Origin: Sphingomonas zeae | GTDB lineage: Bacteria; Pseudomonadota; Alphaproteobacteria; Sphingomonadales; Sphingomonadaceae | Assembly (NCBI RefSeq): GCF_014197135.1 | Contig: NZ_JACIFA010000005.1 | Span: 186,001-250,000, forward strand | DNA length: 64,000 nt | Direction of reading: 5' to 3' | In this document: positions 25,536-32,747 of the stretch, one piece after another | Numbering within the stretch: the first letter of the stretch is position 1 | Layout of the letters: every line of letters starts with the position of its first letter | The notes under the pieces: generated by a model | Told to the model about the DNA's origin: nothing | The model's database searches: none | The model's input: the letters and a program-made list of their open reading frames with translations, nothing else | Position numbers and translations under genes: made by a program

Positions 25536-26323
25536 GCGCCCTGCTTTTCCAATGTCGGGCCGCCGCCATAAAGATAGCTGGGATCGAAATCGGCCAGCGC
25601 CGTCAGCATGTCGAGGTCCAGGATGTGCACTTCTCCGCTGCGGAAGGTCATCAGGCCCCGTTCGCGCAGCGACCGCAGGACGCGATTGAGATGGACCGGC
25701 GTGATCCCCGCCGCCTCCGCCAGATCGATCTGGGTCACCGGGAAGCGGAACGCCCCTTCCCGCACGAGATCGACCATGGCGAGCCGCGCATGAAGTTCGC
25801 AGAACAGATGCGCCACGCGGCCATCCGCCTCCAGCCGTCCCAGTCGGAACACCCATTCGCGGTGCATCGCCGCGTCCAGCAGGGTCGAGAACCACAGCAA
25901 CCGGGTCAGCCGGGGATAGCTCGCCACGATCCGCTCCAGCCGGTCATGCCCCGCCAGCGCGACCCGCACCGGGGTCAGCGTCGCGACATCGTGATCCAGA
26001 TGCCGCATCGCAAAGCCGTGCAGATCGACGAAATCGCCGGGCACGTGAAAGGCGACGATCTGGCGATTGCCCTGCCGGTCGTCCATATAGCGGCACATCA
26101 CGCCTTCGAGCAGAAGGCTGCTGTGCCGCACCCGCTCGTCACGGCGGATCACGATGGTGCGGGCGGGGATGGTGCGAACCTCCTCGATGCTGTCCTCCAG
26201 CGTCGCGGCATCCTCGGGCGTCATGGTGTCACGCCCTCGCCCCTTCAGGAACAATTCGGTCAGGCGCGGCCGATCGTCGGGGCGTCTCTGCTCAGGCAGC
26301 GTATCGATTGCGGAAACCGGCAT
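25532..26323 (-). CDS. Crp/Fnr-family transcriptional regulator
   Basis: A 263-residue regulator. Residues 35–150 form a cyclic-nucleotide-binding-type beta-roll (TIPARTIVIRRDERVRHSSLLLEGVMCRYMDD, QIVAFHVPGDFVDLHGFAMRHLDHDVATLTPVRVALAG). A C-terminal winged HTH follows (VTQIDLAEAAGITPVHLNRVLRSLRERGLMTF). There are no Fnr-type iron-sulfur cysteines at the N-terminus. The effector is unknown; this class is common in Sphingomonas in stress or envelope control. It is followed by a coupled 66-residue gene. Confidence 0.9.
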   Translation of the reverse strand: MPVSAIDTLPEQRRPDDRPRLTELFLKGRGRDTMTPEDAATLEDSIEEVRTIPARTIVIRRDERVRHSSLLLEGVMCRYMDDRQGNRQIVAFHVPGDFVDLHGFAMRHLDHDVATLTPVRVALAGHDRLERIVASYPRLTRLLWFSTLLDAAMHREWVFRLGRLEADGRVAHLFCELHARLAMVDLVREGAFRFPVTQIDLAEAAGITPVHLNRVLRSLRERGLMTFRSGEVHILDLDMLTALADFDPSYLYGGGPTLEKQGA

Positions 26324-26400
26324 GTCTCGTCCCTCGCCCAGCGTTCGGAAGGGAAATCCCCCGCACGGGCAAAGTGTTCCGCAAGCGACACGATCGTCGG

Positions 26401-27489
26401 TCAGTCGCCGATCGGCTTGCCCGCCGCCCGCACCGGATCGCCGCCATGCGAGATGCCTTCCGGCGCCTTGCGGTTGCTGCGCACCGAAGCCCAGAAGGCC
26501 AGACCGATCAGCGTCGCGCCGATCAGGCCGGTAATCGTCTCCGGGATATGGAAACGCACCGACAGCAGCATGATCGCGGCGAGTGCGACGATGGCGTAGA
26601 ACGCCCCGTGCTCCAGATAGCGATATTGCGCGAGCGTACCGTGATCGACCAGCATGATCGTCATGGAACGGACGAACATCGCCCCAATGCCCAAGCCCAG
26701 CGCGATGATGAACAGGTTGTTCGACAGAGCGAACGCGCCGATCACGCCATCGAACGAGAAGCTGGCGTCAAGCACCTCAAGATAGAGGAACGCGGCAAAG
26801 CCCGACCGCGCCGCCGCGCCCGTCACCGCGTCGCCGTCGCTTCCCAGCATCACGCCGATCGCATGGACGGCGATATAGGTCAGCAGGCCGAAAATGCCGG
26901 AGGTGATGAAGGTCATCGCCTCCTCCGCCGGGATGAACTGCGAAATGACGTATAGCGCCAGCAGCACGATACCCGTCGCCAGCCCCGAAATGTCCCGTAG
27001 CGCGGACAGCGGGCGTTCGATCACCGGCAGCCAGTGCTCCTCCTTCTCGTCGTCGAGGAAGAAGTTCAGGCCGACCATCGCCAGGAAGCTGCCGCCAAAG
27101 CCCGAAATGCCGACATGGGCGGAGGTGATGATCTGTTCGTAACGGACCGGATCGCCCGCGGCGAGCTTCACCGCCTCGATCGGCCCCAGATGCGCGGCGA
27201 TGGCGACGATGGCGAGCGGAAAGACGATGCGCATTCCGAACACGGCGATCAAAATGCCCCAGGTCAGGAAGCGGTGGCGCCACTTGTCGTCCATGTCGCG
27301 CAACACGGTCGCGTTGACGACCGCGTTGTCGAAGGACAGCGACACTTCCAGCACGCCCAGGACCAGCACGATCCACAGGATGCCGAGGGTTCCCGGCAAC
27401 GTCCCCGTGCTCTGAAAGCCCAGCCAGGCGGCCAGCGCCAGACAGAGCAGCGTGAACAGGAGCGAACCCTTATAGTATTTCAGCAGCAC
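26401..27489 (-). CDS. DUF475 (TerC-like) integral membrane protein
   Basis: A 362-residue membrane protein with about nine to ten helices. The family signature is the pair of acidic half-repeats: LEVSLSFDNAVVNATVL near residue 50 and LEVLDASFSFDGVIGAFALS near residue 245, as in TerC/DUF475 metal-ion or tellurite-type membrane proteins. A hydrophilic loop with DDEKEEHW lies in between. The GTG at 27489 gives the usual MLLKYYKGS start and is preceded by GGGGGA; an upstream GTG at 27525 is possible. The role is probably metal-ion export linked to secreted-enzyme metallation or stress; this is inference. Confidence 0.83.
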   Translation of the reverse strand: MLLKYYKGSLLFTLLCLALAAWLGFQSTGTLPGTLGILWIVLVLGVLEVSLSFDNAVVNATVLRDMDDKWRHRFLTWGILIAVFGMRIVFPLAIVAIAAHLGPIEAVKLAAGDPVRYEQIITSAHVGISGFGGSFLAMVGLNFFLDDEKEEHWLPVIERPLSALRDISGLATGIVLLALYVISQFIPAEEAMTFITSGIFGLLTYIAVHAIGVMLGSDGDAVTGAAARSGFAAFLYLEVLDASFSFDGVIGAFALSNNLFIIALGLGIGAMFVRSMTIMLVDHGTLAQYRYLEHGAFYAIVALAAIMLLSVRFHIPETITGLIGATLIGLAFWASVRSNRKAPEGISHGGDPVRAAGKPIGD

Positions 27490-27627
27490 TCTTATGATCC
27501 CCCGTACCTGTCCGATCGACCGCACGCTTCGGTGCTTCCGCGATCGGGACTAAAGTCCGGCTCGTCGGATTTGTTCAATCGGGCAGCGCCCCTATCGCCG
27601 CGAAGAGGCCAGGGGACAAGCCGGGGA

Positions 27628-28455
27628 TCAGATGCGCGCGTCGTTGCCGATCAGCTGTTCGGAGATACGCGTCGCCGTCGCGCGAAGCTCGGCCAGCGCC
27701 TGGTCGACATCGACCGCCGCATCGATGATACGGATGAACGGCACGGTCAGCACGGCGACGGCCCGATCGCCGCGTATGATCGGTACGGCCAGCTCCACCA
27801 TGCCGGGCATTTCGGCGCTATCCGTCCGCGCGAAACCCTGGCCGCGAAGCATGTCGGCGGTGGCGATCAGGTCGTTGCGGGCCTGATCGGACAAGGGAGG
27901 ATCGAACAGTCCGTCCCATTCGCGTTGCGTCTGCTGGGTCTGAAAGGCATAAAGAACCTGCCCCGAGGGGGTTTCGTGGATCGGGCGGCGATAGCCGACG
28001 CGTACCGAAAAGCCGACCGTGGTATTGGCCTCCGTCCGCGCGATGACCGACGAGGCTGCACCGGACGGAATGGCGAGATAGCAGGACTGACCGATTCGGT
28101 CGGCGAGCAGCCGCATTTCGGGCAGCGCCTGCTCCATCAGGCTGCGCACTGGCGGACGCTTCAGCCCGAGATGGAACAGGCGCGGGGTCATGACATAACC
28201 GTCAGCCCCCTGTGCCACATAACCCCGATGCTCCAAAACCTGGATCATCCGGAACAGCTCGCCCGTGGACCGGCCCAAACGGGTGACGATGGCGCTCATC
28301 GTCAGCGGATGGTCTTCGGCGGCCAGAAGCTCCAATATGTCGAGCCCTTTTTCCAGCGCCGGAGCGCGGTAGAGCCGCTTATCGTCCAAAAGTCCCGGCG
28401 GTTGGCTGGCCAAAAATTCCCTCCGTCGCGATCGGCGGCGCAGCGCGATCGTCAT
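27628..28455 (-). CDS. IclR-family transcriptional regulator
   Basis: A 275-residue regulator. The N-terminal winged HTH starts near residue 33 (ALEKGLDILELLAAEDHPLTMSAIVTRLGRSTGELFRMIQVLEHRGYV). The IclR effector domain includes ARTEANTTVGFSVRVGYRRPIHETPSGQVLYAF and the C-terminal VELAVPIIRGDRAVAVLTVPF. It is separated by 80 bp from the nag operon end on the same strand. A near-perfect palindrome at 28472–28487 just upstream may be its own operator. The ligand is unknown, possibly a sugar acid or amino sugar. Confidence 0.9.
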   Translation of the reverse strand: MTIALRRRSRRREFLASQPPGLLDDKRLYRAPALEKGLDILELLAAEDHPLTMSAIVTRLGRSTGELFRMIQVLEHRGYVAQGADGYVMTPRLFHLGLKRPPVRSLMEQALPEMRLLADRIGQSCYLAIPSGAASSVIARTEANTTVGFSVRVGYRRPIHETPSGQVLYAFQTQQTQREWDGLFDPPLSDQARNDLIATADMLRGQGFARTDSAEMPGMVELAVPIIRGDRAVAVLTVPFIRIIDAAVDVDQALAELRATATRISEQLIGNDARI

Positions 28456-28471
28456 CCATCCTCGTTAGCCG

Positions 28472-28487
28472 ATATGTCCGGCCATAT
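28472..28487. promoter_or_regulatory. Candidate operator ATATGTCCGGCCATAT upstream of the IclR gene
   Basis: A 16-bp palindrome with one mismatched pair, 17 bp before the IclR start codon. IclR proteins are often autoregulated through such sites. Confidence 0.4.
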
Positions 28488-28535
28488 AGTCTGCGTAATG
28501 ACCGGCAATATACTTAACAACCGGATTACGGCAAT

Positions 28536-30245
28536 TTAATCGATCAGGACGTGGACGATATTCGGGCCGACCTGGGCGATGGCGCGGGCCTCCTCCCCTG
28601 GCGCCGCCGTCTGAAGGCTCGGGTCGACCAGAGTGACACGCCACCGCCCGGCATGACGACTGGCCGAAAGGATATTGTCTGCGCCGCCCATCGCCCGGAC
28701 CAGCACGTCCGGCAGGCTGGCGTCGACGGCGACCGGGGCATGGGCAGTCTGGACCGACGAGATCGCGGCCGGAGCGCGCCTCTGGGCCGTAGCGGCGATC
28801 GGTCCTGTCTCGATCGCCGCGCGCATTTCCATCGCGACCGTATCGGCGACCGGCCCCAGCACGACCTGGACGCCGCTGGCCGACGGGCGCAGGATGCCCC
28901 GCGCGCCGAGCCGCTTGAGCGCAGGCTCGTCGACCTGCGCCGGATCGACCACGATGAGGCGCAGGCGGGTGGTGCAGGCCGCGATCTCGCTGAGGTTCGT
29001 GCTGCCCCCCATCGCCGCGACGAAGGAGGCGCCGCGACCACCGGCGGCCTCGGTGGCTTCGCCCTCCGCCACCGCCTCGACCTCGCGGCCCGGCGTCTGG
29101 AGGTTCCAGCGGCGGATCGCGAAGCGGAACACGGCGTAATAGAGCAGCGCATAGACCGCGCCGATCGGCAGCAGCATCAGCGGCTTGGTCGCCTTGCCGA
29201 AATTGATGACATAATCGAACAAACCGGCCGAAAAGGTATAGCCCATCCGCACGCCCAGCGCGTTCATCAAGGCCTCGGAAACGCCGGTCAGGATCGCGTG
29301 GAAGGCGTAGAGGACCGGGGCGAGGAACATGAAACTGAACTCGATCGGCTCGGTCACGCCGGTCAGGAACGACATCAGCGCCAGGCTGAACAACATGCCG
29401 CCGACCGCCTTTTTCCGCTCCGGCAGCGCCTCGTGATACATGGCCAGACACGCGGCGGGCAGGCCGAACATCATGACGGGGAAGAACCCGCTCATGAACG
29501 CACCCGCCGTTGGATCGCCCGCGAAGAAGCGGGTCAGGTCGCCGGTCTTGCCGTGATAATCGCCGACCACGAAATAGGCGACGGTGTTCAGGATGTGATG
29601 CAGGCCGGTGACGACCAGCAGGCGGTTCAGCACGCCGAACGCGAACAGCCCCAGGCCACCTGCCTGGACTATGCCCTGGCTCATCGCATCGATGCCCGTA
29701 TTGACCGGCCCGAACGCCACGCCCAGCAATGCGGCCAGCCCCAGGCCCGCAATACCCGAGATGATCGGTACGAAGCGACGACCGCCGAAGAACGCCAGAT
29801 ATTCCGGCATCTTGATGGTGGCAAAACGGTTGTAGAAGTTGCCGCCGATGAGTCCCGCGACGATACCGACCGGCACGTCGAACCGGTGAACCGACTTGGC
29901 GCGCCACGCCGCCTCTACCGTCGCGGCAACGTCCTTGACGAGCCCTGCCCCCGTCCCGGCGGGCGGCACGATCAGCGTCTCCGCACCCTTGATGGTGACG
30001 AGGTAGCAGGTGATGCCCGCCAGTGCCGCCGCGCCATTGCCGTCGCGGGCAAAGGCGGTGGCGACGCCGACCGCGAACAACAGCCCGAGATTGTCGAAGA
30101 TCGCATTGCCCGCATTCGCCATGAAGGCGATGTTCAGCATGTCCGGCTGGCCCAGACGCAGCAACAGGCCCGCGACCGGCAGCACCGCGATGGGCAGCAT
30201 GAGCGCCCGCCCGAGCGATTGGATGGTGGCCATGGGCGAACTCAT
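28536..30245 (-). CDS. nagE: PTS N-acetylglucosamine permease EIICB with extra degenerate EIIB
   Basis: A 569-residue inner-membrane PTS permease. EIIC covers residues 1–360 with about ten helices and the ETGVTEPIEFSF/LTGVTEPIEF sugar-channel motif. EIIB follows near 395–475, with phosphorylatable Cys near residue 423 (IAACTTRLRLIVVD). A second EIIB-like repeat ends the protein (about 505–569: LVRAMGGADNILSASRH...VTLVD) but has no Cys at the phosphorylation position. It imports and phosphorylates GlcNAc; EIIA is supplied by the upstream fusion protein. The ATG at 30245 overlaps that gene's stop (ATGA). Confidence 0.9.
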   Translation of the reverse strand: MSSPMATIQSLGRALMLPIAVLPVAGLLLRLGQPDMLNIAFMANAGNAIFDNLGLLFAVGVATAFARDGNGAAALAGITCYLVTIKGAETLIVPPAGTGAGLVKDVAATVEAAWRAKSVHRFDVPVGIVAGLIGGNFYNRFATIKMPEYLAFFGGRRFVPIISGIAGLGLAALLGVAFGPVNTGIDAMSQGIVQAGGLGLFAFGVLNRLLVVTGLHHILNTVAYFVVGDYHGKTGDLTRFFAGDPTAGAFMSGFFPVMMFGLPAACLAMYHEALPERKKAVGGMLFSLALMSFLTGVTEPIEFSFMFLAPVLYAFHAILTGVSEALMNALGVRMGYTFSAGLFDYVINFGKATKPLMLLPIGAVYALLYYAVFRFAIRRWNLQTPGREVEAVAEGEATEAAGGRGASFVAAMGGSTNLSEIAACTTRLRLIVVDPAQVDEPALKRLGARGILRPSASGVQVVLGPVADTVAMEMRAAIETGPIAATAQRRAPAAISSVQTAHAPVAVDASLPDVLVRAMGGADNILSASRHAGRWRVTLVDPSLQTAAPGEEARAIAQVGPNIVHVLID

Positions 30246-32692
30246 GCGCCGATCTCCTGAAGCATGGTGGTGATATGCGCGCGGACCGCCGCCGCCGAAG
30301 GAAGCGCCAGCGCGGCAATCGCGGCGGCCCGGCATTTCACCATGTCTAGCTTGCCGACCAGCGCCTTGATCGCCGCCACCCGCGCCGGGGGCACCGACAA
30401 TTCGGTGACGCCCAGGCCAAGCAGGATCGGCACCGCGAGACGATCGGCGGCCAGCGAGCCACAGACGCCGACTGGGGTATCATGCCGCACCGCGCCGTCG
30501 CAGGTCGTGCCGATCAGACGCAGCACCGCCGGATGAAGCCCGTCGACCCCCGCCGCCACCGCCGCGTTGCCGCGGTCCATGGCCAGTGTGTACTGGGTCA
30601 GGTCGTTCGTACCGATCGAGAAGAAATCGGCCTTACGCGCGAGAATATCGGCGGAAATCGCGGCCGCCGGGGTCTCGATCATGACGCCGACCTCGGCCTT
30701 TCCGCCCTGCCGCTCGACCACCGCGCGGACCGCCTCCAGCTCGGACAGGCTGGCGACCATCGGCGCCATGATCCGGCACGGCTGACGGACCGCCAGGATC
30801 GCGGCGACCTGATCCTCCAACAGCTGCGGATCGGCCAGCGACACGCGAATGCCGCGCAGGCCCAGCGCCGGGTTCTCCTCGACGGGCAGGTCCATGTACG
30901 GCGCGGGCTTGTCGCCTCCGACATCGAGCAGCCGGACGATCATCGGCCGGTCGCCCAGCGCATCGGCGATCGCCTGATAATCGCGGGCCTGTTCGTCGCG
31001 GGTGGGCGCGGTCGCGCGTTCCAGGAACAGGAATTCGGTGCGCAGCAGGCCACAGCCCTCCGCGCCCTCGGCCACCGCCACCTCGGCATCGGCGACCGAG
31101 CCGAGATTGGCGAACATCTCGATCCGGGTGCCGTCCGCCATGCGGCACGGTCCCTGAGCGGTGCGGGCGGCCTCCATCTCGGCCTTCCGGCGGGCGATGG
31201 TGTCCTCCGCCTCGGCCTGCGCCTCGGCATCGGGTTCGGGGTCGATCAGGCCGCGATCGGCGTCGAGCACGATCACCCGGCCGTCTTCCAGCGCTGCCAG
31301 CGGCTCGCCGAATGCGACCGCCATGGGCAGGCCCATGCCTGCCGCCAGGATCGCCGCGTGCGAGGTCGGCCCGCCCTTGACCAGCGCGATGCCCGCCACA
31401 ACGGCGGCATCGAGTGCGGCGACCTGGCTCGGCAGCAGGTCCTCGGCGACCAAAATCGCACCGGTCGGTACGCTCGGCCCCTCGATAGGCAGGCCCGCCA
31501 TTGCTGCGAGGACATGGCGTTCCAGATCGCGCAGATCATCGGCGCGCTCCGCAATACGGCGGTCGCCGCTCGACAACAGGACCGCGACCTGTTCGGCGAT
31601 CGCCTCTTGCCAAGCGACGCCCGCGCTCAGACCCCGGCCGATCGCGGCCAGCGCGGCGTCTGTCAGCGTCGGGTCGGCGAGCATCGCGCCGTGCGCGGCC
31701 ATCACCCCGCCCCGCGCGCCACCGGCGGCGGCGGCCTGCTCCAATCCCTTGCGCACCGTGTCCAGCGCGTGCGTCAGACGCGCGCGCTCTTCCTCGACCG
31801 TCCCCGCCAGCGTTTCGACCGGAATGGCGGCGCGGGTCAGCCGGTGGATCGGCCCGACTGCAAGGCCCGGCGCGGCGGGAACCCCGCCCAGCCCCGGCCC
31901 CTCGCCGCGCACCGGCTCGGGCGCGTCGACCGGGGTTTCCTCAGGCGTGGCGTCGTTCAGGAAGGCGATGACCGCAGCCATGGCGGCGGCGGCCTGCGCC
32001 CCGCTTGCCTCGATCCGCACGGTCGTACCATGGCCCAGACCGAGCCCGAGCAGGCCGACCGCACTCAATGCCGAGGCGTGGCGGTCCCCATGATGAAGGG
32101 TGACGCGCGCATCGTGCCGCCGCACCGCCTCGACCAGCCGCGCGGCGGGACGGGCGTGCAGGCCGTGCGAGAGCGCCACGACCGTTTCCTCGATCAGTGT
32201 CTCGCCGCCGGTATCGGCCTCGACCGCCTCGCCGCCCAGCGGCACGACGCGCAACAGCGGATCGCCGACCGCGACCAGCCCCTTGGCGATCGGCTCGACG
32301 GCATAGCGTGTGGCATCGGCGACAATGATCGGCGTGACGACGGCGGGTGCGTTCTGGACCAGATAGTCGAGGTCGAAGCGGATCAGTGGCTGCCCCGCCA
32401 AGACCTTGGCCCCCGCACGCACCTGCGGCGTCAGCCCCTTGCCGCCCAGCGAGACGGTATCGACGCCGATATGGCAGATCAGTTCATAGCCGTCGGTGCT
32501 GCGCAGCGTCACCGCATGACCCGCCTCGTGCACCGTCAGCACGGTTGCGTCGCAGGGGGCACATAGCGCGTCGTTGACCGGATCGATCGCCACGCCATCG
32601 CCCAGCATCTTCTCGGCGAAGACCGGGTCCGGCACCTGGGCCAGCGGCGTCACCCAGCCTGCCAGGGGCGCAAAAACGGTCAAGTCACTCAT
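30242..32692 (-). CDS. PTS multiphosphoryl transfer protein EIIA(Glc-type)-HPr-EI
   Basis: An 816-residue cytoplasmic fusion. EIIA(Glc/GlcNAc-type) spans residues 1–150, with His74 in ELICHIGVDTV and a helper His59. HPr spans about 167–255, with phospho-His179 in GLHARPAARL. EI runs from about 270 to the end, with phospho-His445 in GGPTSHAAILA, the PEP-binding VMIETPAA, and SIGTNDLTQY near the C-terminus. It moves phosphate from PEP to the adjacent NagE-like permease, so the pair forms a self-contained GlcNAc PTS. It lies 55 bp after the GH2 gene in the nag operon. Confidence 0.94.
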   Translation of the reverse strand: MSDLTVFAPLAGWVTPLAQVPDPVFAEKMLGDGVAIDPVNDALCAPCDATVLTVHEAGHAVTLRSTDGYELICHIGVDTVSLGGKGLTPQVRAGAKVLAGQPLIRFDLDYLVQNAPAVVTPIIVADATRYAVEPIAKGLVAVGDPLLRVVPLGGEAVEADTGGETLIEETVVALSHGLHARPAARLVEAVRRHDARVTLHHGDRHASALSAVGLLGLGLGHGTTVRIEASGAQAAAAMAAVIAFLNDATPEETPVDAPEPVRGEGPGLGGVPAAPGLAVGPIHRLTRAAIPVETLAGTVEEERARLTHALDTVRKGLEQAAAAGGARGGVMAAHGAMLADPTLTDAALAAIGRGLSAGVAWQEAIAEQVAVLLSSGDRRIAERADDLRDLERHVLAAMAGLPIEGPSVPTGAILVAEDLLPSQVAALDAAVVAGIALVKGGPTSHAAILAAGMGLPMAVAFGEPLAALEDGRVIVLDADRGLIDPEPDAEAQAEAEDTIARRKAEMEAARTAQGPCRMADGTRIEMFANLGSVADAEVAVAEGAEGCGLLRTEFLFLERATAPTRDEQARDYQAIADALGDRPMIVRLLDVGGDKPAPYMDLPVEENPALGLRGIRVSLADPQLLEDQVAAILAVRQPCRIMAPMVASLSELEAVRAVVERQGGKAEVGVMIETPAAAISADILARKADFFSIGTNDLTQYTLAMDRGNAAVAAGVDGLHPAVLRLIGTTCDGAVRHDTPVGVCGSLAADRLAVPILLGLGVTELSVPPARVAAIKALVGKLDMVKCRAAAIAALALPSAAAVRAHITTMLQEIGA

Positions 32693-32747
32693 CGCACGTC
32701 ACTTTCGCCAAACTGCATTCCTTCCCCGTGACCGATCCCACGCGCGG

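Noticed and set aside
28551..32566. Long open frames (569 and 694 codons) on the plus strand opposite the PTS genes
   Set aside because: They are antisense to well-supported PTS proteins. Long antisense frames are expected in high-GC DNA with this codon bias, and their translations are Arg/Gly/Asp-rich with no domain.
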